Below, piece after piece: positions 15,447-22,777 of a DNA stretch of 22,777 nt. The notes under the pieces were generated by a model. The model was not told the origin of the DNA, ran no database searches, and saw only the letters and a list, made by a program, of their open reading frames with translations. This DNA comes from CAYRPN01 sp964426135 (GTDB lineage Bacteria > Planctomycetota > Phycisphaerae > Phycisphaerales > Phycisphaeraceae): assembly GCA_964426135.1 (NCBI GenBank), contig CAYRPN010000093.1, positions 1 to 22,777 on the forward strand, given 5' to 3'. The stretch's first letter is position 1. Every line of letters begins with the position of its first letter. The position numbers and the translations under genes were made by a program.

Positions 15447-16109
15447 ATGACCATGTCGAAGATATTCTGGGCTGCTGGTTTCGCGATGATGTGCCTGTCG
15501 TCCGGGTTGCAGGCGGACGATGTCGATCCGTTGTTTGAAACCCGCCTGACGCTGAACGCGGATGCGGCTTCCGCCGGCCCCGCGCTGACCACAGCGGCAG
15601 CACCGGCGGCGACGCCCGCTGACCCGTTTGCCGCCGGTCGCTGGGTGGTGAACTTCTACGGCTCGGGCACCTGGGCCGACGATGCCGGCGACTTCTACCA
15701 GGGCCACGTGGGCGTTGGATTTCACGTCGTCAACAACCTGTCGATCAACCTGGAATTGGTCGCCGGCGAGACGGATTCCGACCAGGAGGAATTCGGCGCG
15801 GAGGATGGATGGAACGCAGGCTTCGATCTGCTGCTGCGCTGGCACTTTTTCCGAAATGACGCGTGGTCGATCTACGTCGAAGGCGGCGCGGGCATGATCT
15901 GGTTCGACGACGCATTTCCCGCCGGCGGCACGCATCAGAACTTCACGCCGCAGTTGGGCGTGGGCATCACGTATCAGATCAACGAGCATCTCATGCTCAT
16001 GGCCGGCGGACGCTGGCACCACGTCAGCAACGCGCGCAAGAGCGGCATCGACCGCAACCCCGGCTTCGACGGCGGCATGATCTACCTGGGCGTGATGCTG
16101 CCGTTCTGA
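15447..16109 (+). CDS. PagL-like lipid A 3-O-deacylase (acyloxyacyl hydrolase) outer-membrane barrel
   Basis: This 220-aa protein has a signal peptide (about 1-23, cleaved near LQA) and an amphipathic beta-strand pattern ending in F (GGMIYLGVMLPF), typical of an eight-stranded outer-membrane barrel. The PagL hallmark is present near the C-terminus: H192-V-S194-N-A, followed by NPG (204-206). In PagL the His and Ser are catalytic. The third catalytic residue, a Glu some 12-14 residues further on, appears to be D208 here, so activity is likely but not certain. It would trim an acyl chain from lipid A in the outer leaflet. The ribosome site AAGGA is 6 nt upstream. A planctomycete PagL implies an LPS-bearing outer membrane. 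Confidence 0.75.
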   Translation: MTMSKIFWAAGFAMMCLSSGLQADDVDPLFETRLTLNADAASAGPALTTAAAPAATPADPFAAGRWVVNFYGSGTWADDAGDFYQGHVGVGFHVVNNLSINLELVAGETDSDQEEFGAEDGWNAGFDLLLRWHFFRNDAWSIYVEGGAGMIWFDDAFPAGGTHQNFTPQLGVGITYQINEHLMLMAGGRWHHVSNARKSGIDRNPGFDGGMIYLGVMLPF

Positions 16110-16163
16110 GCTTGGCGCGATTCGAGCAGGCTATGATGTTGAAGCCTCCTGTCGGAATCAAGC

Positions 16164-16361
16164 ATGCGATACACCATGATCGTCGAACCGACGCGCGAAG
16201 CGGACCACCCCGGCTGGTTTTACGCGCATGTCCCTTCGCTGGGGCTGACCACTCATGGACAGGGCGTCGAAGGCGCCAAGGCCGCGGCGAAGGAACTTGT
16301 GGAAGGATGGATTGCCGAGTTGAAAATCATCGGACAACCGGTCACTCCGACGCGAAATTGA
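16164..16361 (+). CDS. HicB-like antitoxin
   Basis: This 65-aa protein matches the HicB antitoxin N-terminal fold (partial RNase H-like): MRYTMIVEP, then GWFYAHVPSLGLTTHGQG (VP.L.G..T.G), EGAKAAAKELVEGWIAEL and GQPVTP. There is no C-terminal DNA-binding extension, as in many short HicB proteins. The partner toxin gene directly downstream is a broken remnant, so the antitoxin is now orphaned unless it acts on another HicA. GGAA lies about 9 nt upstream of the ATG. It may be a residual or cross-acting antitoxin. Confidence 0.8.
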   Translation: MRYTMIVEPTREADHPGWFYAHVPSLGLTTHGQGVEGAKAAAKELVEGWIAELKIIGQPVTPTRN

Positions 16362-16386
16362 GCGGACCTCTGAACCTCCCAAGCAG

Positions 16387-16456
16387 TCTCGCGCAAAGGC
16401 GCAAAGCTCGCGAAGAAACGCCTCGACCTTTGCGTGCTTTGCGCCTTGGCGCGCGA
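16387..16456. repeat. Palindromic element with GGCGCAAAGC core
   Basis: The arms 16387-16411 and 16432-16456 are 25 nt each and pair with three mismatches around 20 nt. The core GCGCAAAGGCGCAAAG belongs to a type of short repeat seen in several bacterial groups. It differs in head and stem from the GTAG and TTAG elements. Its right edge meets the hicA remnant exactly, so it may have replaced the start of that gene. Confidence 0.75.
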
Positions 16457-16582
16457 TCCTCCTGGGTCATTCGGAGTTCCCCGAGGTGAGTCACCATACA
16501 TCGCGGGGATGTGCCTCCGGGAACCTTCCGCGCCATTCTCAAGCAGGCGAAGCTGACGGAAGAACAGTTCAAGCAGTTGTGA
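16457..16582 (+). pseudogene. hicA toxin remnant (C-terminal half)
   Basis: In one frame these bases read SSWVIRSSPR, a TGA at 16487-16489, then VTIHRGDVPPGTFRAILKQA and KLTEEQFKQL with a stop at 16580-16582. The second part matches the HicA toxin C-terminus (VPPGT.R.ILKQA.L..E.F), and SSWVIR fits the GSH.VFR strand before it. The N-terminal 20 or so residues are absent and replaced by the palindromic element, and the in-frame TGA interrupts the rest. It lies 95 nt after the hicB stop. Confidence 0.75.
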
Positions 16583-16712
16583 GCTTCTCGCGCCGCCGTT
16601 TCACGTTCATTCGCTTCGCTTGCTCACCTTCCCCCCTTCTGCTGCAATACATCGTGTCGCCGCGATTTGACGCGGCGGCGGCGTTCCCGGCCAACTCCCT
16701 TGGAGGCGATTC

Positions 16713-18311
16713 ATGCGATTGATTCTCCGCGCGTTCACTTTCGTCCTGGTCCTCGTCCTGTCGTTGCCAGCACAGGCGGATGTCAAGCTCGCCGCGATCT
16801 TCGGCAGCAACATGGTGCTGCAGCGCGATCAGGCGCTGCCCGTCTGGGGCTGGGCCGAGCCGGGCGAGGAAGTCAGCGTGACGCTGGGCGAAAACAAGGC
16901 CTCCACCAAGACCGGCGCCGACGGCAAGTGGGCGGTGAAGCTCGCGCCCATGAAAGCCGCCGAGAAATCGCCGCACCCGGCCCACACCCTCGTGGTCAAG
17001 GGCAAGAACGAAATCAAGCTCACCGGCATCCTCATCGGCGAGGTCTGGCTCTGCTCGGGCCAGTCGAACATGGAGTGGACCGTCAACGGCTCACTCAATC
17101 CCGCGGATGAAGCGAAGAACGCGAACCATCCGGAGATTCGCCACTACCTCGTGCCCAAACGCCCCGCCGGCGAACCGGAAGCCGACGTCGCCTACGTCGG
17201 CGTGCCCGGCAAGCCCGGCCAGACCATGGCGCCGCCGTGGCAGATTTGCTCGCCTCAGACCGTCGGCGGATTCACCGGCGTCGGCTACTTCTTCGCCCGC
17301 ACGCTGCAGAAAGATCTCGATCTGCCCATCGGACTGGTGCACAGTTCCTGGGGCGGCACGCGCATCGAGCCGTGGACGCCGATCAATGGCTTTGAATCCG
17401 TGCCCGCGACCAAGGACATGCTCGAGCACATCGCGAAGAACAACGACATCTACCGCGAGTTCGTCAAGAAAAATCTCGACCGCGTCAAGGCGTGGACCGT
17501 CGAAGCCGACAAAGCGCTCGCCGAGAAACGCCCCGTTCCCCAGCTTCCCGGCGGCGTGCCCAAGCATCCCCTGGACAGCAGCGGCCAGCCCACCGGTCTC
17601 TACAACGGCATGATCCACCCGCTCGTCCCCTTCGCCATCCGCGGCGCCATCTGGTACCAGGGCGAGTCCAACCGCGGCCAGGGCATGCGCTACACCGAAC
17701 TGAAAAAAGCCTTGATCGAAGGCTGGCGCAAGACGTGGAACCAGGAATCCAACCGCGACTTCCCCTTCATTTTCGTCCAGCTCGCGCCTTACAACTACGG
17801 CGGCCAGCCCACCGCGCTGCCTGAAATCTGGGAAGCGCAGACCGCCACGCTCACAGCCGTGCCCAACACCGGCATGGCGGTGACGACGGACATCGGCGAT
17901 CCGAAGGACATCCACCCGCGCAACAAGCAGGAAGTCGGCAGGCGCCTGGCGCTGTGGGCGCTGGCGAACACGTATGGCAAGAAGGACGTGGTCTACAGCG
18001 GGCCGATCTACAAGAGCATGCAGGTCGAGAAGAACGGCATCTTCATCAACTTCTCGCACGGCGCGGGCTTGAAGACGCGCGACGGGAGCAAGAGCCTGAC
18101 GCACTTCCAGATCGCCGGCGACGACCGCAAGTTCGTGCCCGCCAAGGCGGTGCTTGAGGGCGATCAGGTCATCGTCTACTCCGACGACGTCGCCAAGCCG
18201 GTGGCGGTGCGCTTCGGCTGGGACCACGTCGCCGAGCCGAACCTCGTCAACGGCGCGGGCCTGCCCGCATCGCCGTTCCGCACGGACAAGTGGGAAGAGG
18301 CGAAGAAGTGA
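16713..18311 (+). CDS. Secreted sialate O-acetylesterase-type SGNH hydrolase
   Basis: This 532-aa exported protein has a signal peptide (about 1-22, AQA). GGAGG sits 6 nt before the ATG. The N-terminal beta domain (IFGSNMVLQRDQALPVWGWA) is followed by a SASA/DUF303 SGNH domain. GQSNM carries the nucleophile S118, and the C-terminal catalytic pair is DIH with D399 and H401 (in GDPKDIHPRNKQE). GGTRIEPW (about 212-219) and WYQGES (about 313-318) supply the oxyanion Gly and Asn-like blocks. It probably removes acetyl groups from sialic acid or plant or algal polysaccharides. Its substrate is unknown. With the esterase and PmoA-like genes it suggests a secreted polysaccharide-degrading lifestyle, but no operon is formed. 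Confidence 0.9.
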   Translation: MRLILRAFTFVLVLVLSLPAQADVKLAAIFGSNMVLQRDQALPVWGWAEPGEEVSVTLGENKASTKTGADGKWAVKLAPMKAAEKSPHPAHTLVVKGKNEIKLTGILIGEVWLCSGQSNMEWTVNGSLNPADEAKNANHPEIRHYLVPKRPAGEPEADVAYVGVPGKPGQTMAPPWQICSPQTVGGFTGVGYFFARTLQKDLDLPIGLVHSSWGGTRIEPWTPINGFESVPATKDMLEHIAKNNDIYREFVKKNLDRVKAWTVEADKALAEKRPVPQLPGGVPKHPLDSSGQPTGLYNGMIHPLVPFAIRGAIWYQGESNRGQGMRYTELKKALIEGWRKTWNQESNRDFPFIFVQLAPYNYGGQPTALPEIWEAQTATLTAVPNTGMAVTTDIGDPKDIHPRNKQEVGRRLALWALANTYGKKDVVYSGPIYKSMQVEKNGIFINFSHGAGLKTRDGSKSLTHFQIAGDDRKFVPAKAVLEGDQVIVYSDDVAKPVAVRFGWDHVAEPNLVNGAGLPASPFRTDKWEEAKK

Positions 18312-18319
18312 AGCCGTGA

Positions 18320-18503
18320 CGTAGGGTGCGTCAAGGCTCGGCGCGGACGCACCACGTTGGATATCCATTGAACGAACAACCAAAGATCGCGCGGTTGGTG
18401 CCGCTGAAAGACATCATTCGCGGCTGCTTGGCGCTTCGTCAGAACTGTGCGTCCAACGTGGTGCGTCCGCGCCGCCCCCGGGGGAGCCTTGACGCACCCT
18501 ACG
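18320..18503. repeat. GTAG-headed REP-like inverted pair with a palindromic insertion
   Basis: Arm 18320-18361 (starting CGTAGGGTGCGTC) pairs with 18452-18503 over more than 40 nt, except that the right arm carries an extra CCCCCGGGGG (18475-18484). Each arm also folds as GGTGCGTC/GACGCACC. About 90 nt separate the arms. It lies between the convergent sialate esterase and PLP-enzyme genes and could end transcription from both sides. Confidence 0.9.
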
Positions 18504-18517
18504 CCAAGCCGCCCACC

Positions 18518-19669
18518 CTACAGCAACCGCCGCAACTCCTCGATCAACCGGTCGATCATCGCTGTCGTGTGATTCGCAAAGACCGCGATGCGCAGCGCGC
18601 CTTGCGGCCCCACGCCGCTGTAGCTCTTGATGTACGCGATGGCGATGTCGCGCTGCATGAGCGACTGCTGGATGCGCTGCATGTTCGCGGCATCGCCAAG
18701 CTGAAGGCAGATGATCGGCACGGGCGTGTCGTTGACGTTCAGGCCCAGCGAACGCAGGCCGTCCTTCGTGCGTTTCACGTTGGCGTGCAGCGACGCGCGC
18801 AGCTGCGGTTCCGCCATGACGATTTCGAGCGCCTTCGCGGTGGCCGCGGCGACGCCGGCGGGCAAGGCGCTGGCGCCGCGGTACCACTCCGATCGCAGCG
18901 TCGTGAGGCGTTCTCTTGACCCGGGGATGATGCCGCCGTATCCGCCGATCGCCTTGCTGAGCGTGGCGCACATGGCAACCTGATCGCCGACATGCCCCGG
19001 CGCGCCGCTGCCGTTCATGGCCAGCGGCCTGCCTCGCTGCTCGCTGCGCCATTGGAGAACACCGCGCCCGCCGCTGCCCAGAACGCCGACGCCGTGCGCA
19101 TCATCCACCTGAAGATTGCAGGGCCAGTCGAAATCGGTGAGCACGTCGATGTAATCCCAGACGGGCGCGATGTCGCCGAGCACGGGCGAGACGCCGTCGC
19201 ACATGACGAGGATGCGCGGATCGCCGACCTTGTTGGCGTCCAGCACTTCGCGAAGGTGATCGGCGTCGCCGTGATTGAATACGATGAACTTGCCACCGGA
19301 GTGGGCGATGGCGATCTTCGCGGCTTGCCTCGCCGCGTAATGGGCATCGGAATCGACCGCGATCAGGTCGTAGGTCGTCGTGGTGTCGACCAGGATTGAA
19401 TTGCCCGCATACCCCGTGGGAAAATAAAACGCGTCCTCGGCGCCGAAGAATTCCGCCGCGCGTTTTTCCACCGCCAGCACCGGCGGGCTGTCGCCGAAGC
19501 CGCCGCGGCTGGTGGCGGTGTGGATGCCGAATTTCCGGGTCGCTTCGCACGCCGCCTCGATGACGCGCGGATCGCCCTGCAATCCTAGATAACCGCAGCC
19601 CGCGAAATAGAGCACGCGCCGGCCATCGATGATCGTTTCAGGGCCGGGGGCGGATTGCATCACGGGCAT
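18518..19669 (-). CDS. PLP-dependent enzyme of the AONS/alpha-oxoamine synthase family
   Basis: This 383-aa protein is a fold-type I PLP enzyme. It has FAGCGYLGL (22-30), SRGGFGDSPPVLAVE (54-68), FYFPTGYAGN (81-90), the PLP-contacting DDAHGVGVLG (189-198), and CATLSKAIGGYGG with K239 as the Schiff-base lysine. The family includes BioF, KBL and serine palmitoyltransferase and joins an acyl-CoA to an amino acid. The usual H-x-x-x-E around the second motif is altered, so I cannot name the substrate; BioF is possible, but a lipid or natural-product role is equally open. The start at 19669 has AGGA about 7 nt upstream. No biotin or sphingolipid neighbours are in the window. Confidence 0.88.
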   Translation of the reverse strand: MPVMQSAPGPETIIDGRRVLYFAGCGYLGLQGDPRVIEAACEATRKFGIHTATSRGGFGDSPPVLAVEKRAAEFFGAEDAFYFPTGYAGNSILVDTTTTYDLIAVDSDAHYAARQAAKIAIAHSGGKFIVFNHGDADHLREVLDANKVGDPRILVMCDGVSPVLGDIAPVWDYIDVLTDFDWPCNLQVDDAHGVGVLGSGGRGVLQWRSEQRGRPLAMNGSGAPGHVGDQVAMCATLSKAIGGYGGIIPGSRERLTTLRSEWYRGASALPAGVAAATAKALEIVMAEPQLRASLHANVKRTKDGLRSLGLNVNDTPVPIICLQLGDAANMQRIQQSLMQRDIAIAYIKSYSGVGPQGALRIAVFANHTTAMIDRLIEELRRLL

Positions 19670-19718
19670 GATGAGTTCCTGCGGTCGATCGAAAGAAAAA
19701 ACGGCGACGCACTTGAGT

Positions 19719-19808
19719 TTAGCGGTCGGGCCGAGTCGGCGAGGCCCACCTGTGTCTTGGTGCGTGAACAGGAACGGGTGGGCCTCGCGGACTCGGCCCG
19801 ACCGCTAA
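19719..19808. repeat. TTAG-headed REP-like inverted pair
   Basis: Arms 19719-19750 and 19777-19808 (32 nt) pair with one mismatch around 26 nt. The right arm with flank (19773-19813) is identical in inverse orientation to 7137-7177 over 41 nt. The left-arm loop reads GAGTCGGCGA where the other copies have GAGTCCGCGA. Confidence 0.92.
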
Positions 19809-19822
19809 CCGCGAACACTCGG

Positions 19823-19873
19823 CATTCGTGGTTCGGCATTCATTCGACATTTGGTTTTCGTCATTCGTCATTT
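19823..19873. repeat. Degenerate ATTCG-word repeat
   Basis: Imperfect repeats of ATTCG, GACATT and GTCATT words (CATTCGTGG, GGCATTCATTCGACATT, TTCGTCATTCGTCATTTT) run for about 50 nt between two REP-like copies. I see no coding potential. Confidence 0.6.
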
Positions 19874-19880
19874 TGCGCCA

Positions 19881-19905
19881 CGGGTGGGCCTCGCGGACTC
19901 GGCCC
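19881..19905 (-). repeat. Truncated TTAG-family copy
   Basis: These 25 nt (CGGGTGGGCCTCGCGGACTC, then GGCCC) equal the body of the 19773-19813 copy but end before the CGACCGCTAA head. It is a headless remnant. Confidence 0.85.
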
Positions 19906-20210
19906 TGAACTTGGGCACACTAGGAAGCCAATTTCCGTAACAGCATGTTTCGCATATGGTTACAACAAATCCAATTTGATTGTCACTTCGATAGTCATTC
20001 CACAGAATCGTCAACACTACGGCACCTTGATCGTCAACGTGCATATCCGTCATGAATCGCCTGACGATTCACGCGATTCACGAGGCCAGGTACGCATTAG
20101 CCGGGTGAACCTCATTTGCTCAGGTGGTTGAGACTCACCGACTTCATGCGGACCTGGCTGCTTCGTCTTCGGCGGCACGCAAAAATTGCCAAAGCAATAC
20201 AAAAAAACTC

Positions 20211-20240
20211 TTGACAGCGGGATAGCCTCCGTGGCATGAT
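20211..20240 (+). promoter_or_regulatory. Probable sigma70-type promoter of the golvesin-repeat protein
   Basis: A perfect TTGACA (20211-20216) follows an A-rich tract (20202-20208). With an 18-nt spacer comes CATGAT (20235-20240), four of six matches to TATAAT. It would give a leader of about 75 nt before the ATG at 20322. Confidence 0.5.
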
Positions 20241-20321
20241 GCTTCCACTGTCGGAGGGTCATCCGTTTGGGCAACCATTTCATTTGTCAATCGAGGGCTG
20301 GGATTTTGAGGAGTCGTTCCT

Positions 20322-22777
20322 ATGTCGATGTCTTCCAGGCTGTACGAGCGCGCGCAGCGCGTTGGGCATTATTGGCGTGAACGGGCGGCGACGTGGCGGG
20401 CGCGGCTTTCGCGCCGGGAGGCTGCGCGGCGGGAGTCGCGGCCGGTTCCGCTCGATGCGCTGGAGCCCCGGCTGTTTCTGTCGGCGAGCATCGCGGGCAA
20501 GGTGTTCGCGGACGCCGACAACGACGCGGCGCGGGATGCCGGCGAGGCGGGCGTTGCCGGCTGGACGGTCTATCTCGATCAGAATGCGAATGGCCAGTTC
20601 GACGGCGGCGAGGCCAGCGTCGTGGCGAACGGCGCGGGCGAGTATGAGTTCACCGGCTTGTCAGCGGGGACGTATCAGGTGCGGACGCTGCCGGCGGCGG
20701 GATGGAATCAGTCAGCTCCGCTGGGCGGCGCGGCGCTGGAGGTGGCGCTTGGCGAGAACGATGCGGCCATCGACAAGGACCTGGGCTTTCACTACGACCG
20801 CGTGATCGATGACGGCGACGCCGGCTACCAGGACACGTCGGGTTGGACTTCGTGGCCAGAGGGATATCAGGGCGATGATCGATACATCGGCCGGGGCTCC
20901 GGCACCGAGGCAGCATCGTGGCAGTTCTCCGATCTGACGGCAGGCTACTACGAGGTGTACGTCACGTGGGCGTCGTGGAGCGACAGCACGCTGGATGCGC
21001 CGTACACGATCTTCGACGGCGCGGCCGTGGAGGCCAGCCTCCGCGTCGGCCAGAGCCAGGCGCCCACGCAAGTGACCTATCAAGGCGTGGGTTGGAAGCG
21101 GGTGGGCGTATTCGACATCGCCAACGGTTCGTTGAAGGTGGAATTGAACAATGCCGCCGCGTCGGGCAACTGGCTCTCCGCGGATGCGGTGCGCGTCGTG
21201 GCGGCGGTTTCGGCGGCTGCGACGCTCCCGGCGATCATCGACGATGGCGATCAGAATTCCACACAAACGGGCAGCGAATGGTGGTGGAGCAATATCGGCA
21301 ACGAGGGCGATCAGGCGACGACCTACCGCGGCGGCGGCGACAAGTTCAGTTGGCTGTTCACCGATCTGGCGGACGGCTACTACGAAGTGCAGGCGACGTG
21401 GCAGGCTCACGGGGCCAATGCGCTGGACGCGCCGTACCAGGTTTTCGACGGCACGATCTCGGAAGGCACTCGCCGAATCAACCAGACGCTGGCGCCCAAC
21501 GATGAAGAAGTCGCGGGCCGGTTCTGGGAATCGATCGGCGTGTTCCACGTGGAGAACGGCGCGCTGACCGTCGAACTGAGCGACAACGCCACCAGCGGCG
21601 CCTACCTGGTTGCCGACGCGATGCGGCTCAAGGAAGCGGTCGCGCCGGTGCCGCCGGCGCTGCCGCGCATCATCGATGAGACGGATTGGGCCGCCACACA
21701 GACCGGCAGCGAATGGTGGTGGAGCAATATCGGCAACGAGGGCGATCAGGCGACGACCTNNNNNNNNNNNNNNNNNNNNNNNNNNNNNNNNNNNNNNNNN
21801 NNNNNNNNNNNNNNNNNNNNNNNNNNNNNNNNNNNNNNNNNNNNNNNNNNNNNNNNNNNGGGCCGGTTCTGGGAATCGATCGGCGTGTTCCACGTGGAGA
21901 ACGGCGCGCTGACCATCGAACTGAGTGACAACGCCACCAGCGGCGCCTACCTGGTTGCCGATGCGATGCGATTGAAGACCGCGAGTTTGCCGGCCGTGCC
22001 CTACCTGCTGGATGAGAGCGACTGGGGCGCGACCTCCATCGGCGCCGAATGGTGGTGGTCGACGAGCCCGACGAGCGTGGAAGGCGACAATGTGACGACG
22101 TACCGCGGCTCCGGCGATGACCGGTTCACGTGGTCCTTCTCCACCTTGAACGTCGGCTCGTACCACGTTTATATCAGTTGGCCTGAGCACCTTGCGAACG
22201 CGCTGGACGCGCCGGTCACCGTATTCGACGGCTCGACAATTGAAGCCCGCCACCGCGTCAACCAGTCCCGCAACCCGCTGGATGTGCAGGACGGCAACGT
22301 CTGGTGGAAATACCTGGGCACCTTCGACATCACCACCGGCCAGCTTTCCGTCGAACTGAGCGATCACGCCACCAGCGGCGCCTACATCGTCGGCGACGCG
22401 GTGCGCATCGTTCCTGACGCGGTGGCGCCCGCATTGCCTTCGATCCGCGATGAAGGCGATGCCACCACGACGGTCACCGGCGATTGGTACTGGCTTCAGG
22501 CCGCCGCCGCCAACGACGGCGACTCCATCCGCAGCCACCGCACGGGCAGCCCAACCACCTCCGACGCCATCGCCTGGCAGTTCGACGCCCTGCCCACCGG
22601 CCAGTACGAAGTCTACGTGAGTTGGCAGAGCTACTTGGATAACGCAACCGACGCGCGGTTCACCGTCAAGAATCACGGCTCGCCCTCCGACACTGTACTG
22701 GTCAACCAGACCCTCGCCCCGACGGACAAGGAACACGCCGGCGTGTGGTGGAAAAAACTGGGCGTCTTCAACACCTC
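20322..22777 (+). CDS. LEPR-XLL protein with SdrD/Cna-B-like domain and golvesin-like repeats (partial)
   Basis: This frame is open from the ATG (GAGGAG 8 nt upstream) to the window end, more than 818 codons, so the C-terminus is missing. The basic N-terminus (RLYERAQ...RRESR) leads into LDALEPRLFLSA (44-55), the LEPR-XLL signature of large planctomycete secreted proteins. Residues about 56-157 resemble an SdrD/Cna B-type domain (SIAGKVFADADNDAARDAGE, GEYEFTGLSAGTYQV), which often binds calcium through DxDxD loops. Then come five golvesin C-terminal-like repeats with the motifs DGYYEVQATW, LDAPYQVFDG and AYLVADAMRL. It is likely a surface or extracellular structural/adhesive protein; the repeats may bind partners or sugars, but no function is proven. 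A 100-N gap interrupts the third repeat; the frame is kept across it. Confidence 0.9.
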   Translation, partial: MSMSSRLYERAQRVGHYWRERAATWRARLSRREAARRESRPVPLDALEPRLFLSASIAGKVFADADNDAARDAGEAGVAGWTVYLDQNANGQFDGGEASVVANGAGEYEFTGLSAGTYQVRTLPAAGWNQSAPLGGAALEVALGENDAAIDKDLGFHYDRVIDDGDAGYQDTSGWTSWPEGYQGDDRYIGRGSGTEAASWQFSDLTAGYYEVYVTWASWSDSTLDAPYTIFDGAAVEASLRVGQSQAPTQVTYQGVGWKRVGVFDIANGSLKVELNNAAASGNWLSADAVRVVAAVSAAATLPAIIDDGDQNSTQTGSEWWWSNIGNEGDQATTYRGGGDKFSWLFTDLADGYYEVQATWQAHGANALDAPYQVFDGTISEGTRRINQTLAPNDEEVAGRFWESIGVFHVENGALTVELSDNATSGAYLVADAMRLKEAVAPVPPALPRIIDETDWAATQTGSEWWWSNIGNEGDQATTXXXXXXXXXXXXXXXXXXXXXXXXXXXXXXXXXXGRFWESIGVFHVENGALTIELSDNATSGAYLVADAMRLKTASLPAVPYLLDESDWGATSIGAEWWWSTSPTSVEGDNVTTYRGSGDDRFTWSFSTLNVGSYHVYISWPEHLANALDAPVTVFDGSTIEARHRVNQSRNPLDVQDGNVWWKYLGTFDITTGQLSVELSDHATSGAYIVGDAVRIVPDAVAPALPSIRDEGDATTTVTGDWYWLQAAAANDGDSIRSHRTGSPTTSDAIAWQFDALPTGQYEVYVSWQSYLDNATDARFTVKNHGSPSDTVLVNQTLAPTDKEHAGVWWKKLGVFNT
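20802..22777 (+). repeat. Five golvesin-like repeats, unit about 435 bp
   Basis: Units start near 20802, 21234, 21669, 22005 and 22440; the last is cut by the window end. Units 2 and 3 are nearly identical. On each side of the N gap they share an exact 55-nt run (21270-21324 with 21705-21759, and 21515-21569 with 21860-21914). Units 1, 4 and 5 are clearly diverged, so the duplication of units 2 and 3 is recent. Confidence 0.9.
21760..21859. other. Assembly gap, 100 N
   Basis: Exactly 100 N sit inside golvesin repeat 3. Flanks match repeat 2 exactly. The 435-bp period measured on the left flank predicts 190 bp here, 90 more than shown. Both sizes keep the reading frame. Confidence 0.98.

Larger units (their letters stand above)
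19670..20321. other. Gene-free repeat-rich region
   Basis: The 650-bp gap contains no convincing gene on either strand. It is richer in A and T than its surroundings from about 19920. It holds one inverted REP-like pair, a truncated third copy, a run of ATTCG-type words, and the promoter of the large repeat protein. A short GAATCG/CGATTC hairpin lies at 20054-20070. Confidence 0.7.

Noticed and set aside
19655..20131. Plus-strand frame of 158 codons and a minus frame of 61 codons in the gene-free region
   Set aside because: Both run through repeat copies and have no motif or ribosome site.
20712..22736. 674-codon minus-strand frame across the N gap
   Set aside because: It is the shadow of the golvesin-repeat gene, passes through the N block, and its repeats simply mirror those of the plus strand.
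1..22777. tRNA or rRNA genes
   Set aside because: No cloverleaf with T-loop consensus or conserved rRNA segment was recognised by eye on either strand. A covariance scan would be needed for certainty.

Overview
The window looks like a GC-rich chromosomal segment of a planctomycete, probably a Phycisphaerae-like lineage and probably a metagenome or draft assembly because it contains a 100-N gap. Four things point there: a PVC-type membrane-bound dehydrogenase with a C-terminal haem c domain (10344-13556), a protein with the LEPR-XLL N-terminal motif followed by golvesin-like repeats (20322 to the window end), and secreted esterase, SGNH and PmoA-type proteins typical of planctomycetes. The assignment rests on family knowledge, not on a marker gene.

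Layout. 63-3172 (+): a complete P2-type cation ATPase, translationally coupled (ATGA overlap) to a 143-aa protein that repeats only the last four ATPase membrane helices. 3351-4520 (-): a lipoprotein of unknown function with its own terminator. 4867-7131 (+): a secreted esterase with two alpha/beta-hydrolase halves, the second apparently lacking the nucleophile. 7137-7343: a cluster of palindromic repeats. 7345-7737: a long leader with nested hairpins in front of a cobalamin-binding protein (7738-8448), which ends in a clean terminator. 8613-9659 (+): a PmoA/DUF6807 protein. 9676-10277 (-): a BrnT-like toxin and AF2212-like antitoxin candidate pair, followed by a decayed copy of the 3' end of the neighbouring dehydrogenase. 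10344-13556 (-): the dehydrogenase. 13812-15224 (-): dnaB. 15447-16109 (+): a PagL-type lipid A deacylase. 16164-16582 (+): a HicB-like antitoxin and a hicA remnant whose front end is replaced by a palindromic element. 16713-18311 (+): a sialate O-acetylesterase-type SGNH hydrolase. 18518-19669 (-): a PLP enzyme of the AONS family. 19670-20321: a gene-free, repeat-rich stretch with a promoter. 20322-22777 (+): a large secreted repeat protein that runs off the window.

The genes do not form one pathway. This is a mosaic of housekeeping (dnaB), envelope and secreted carbohydrate or ester metabolism genes, and small toxin-antitoxin debris. The strongest non-gene signal is a set of at least nine REP-like hairpins. 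They have either a GTAG or a TTAG head, occur singly or as head-outward inverted pairs, and include one pair translated in frame inside the dehydrogenase. Several share the same loop while their stems differ by compensating base pairs. This is the pattern expected of hairpins mobilised by a REP-associated (RAYT/TnpA-REP) transposase, which is not in the window.
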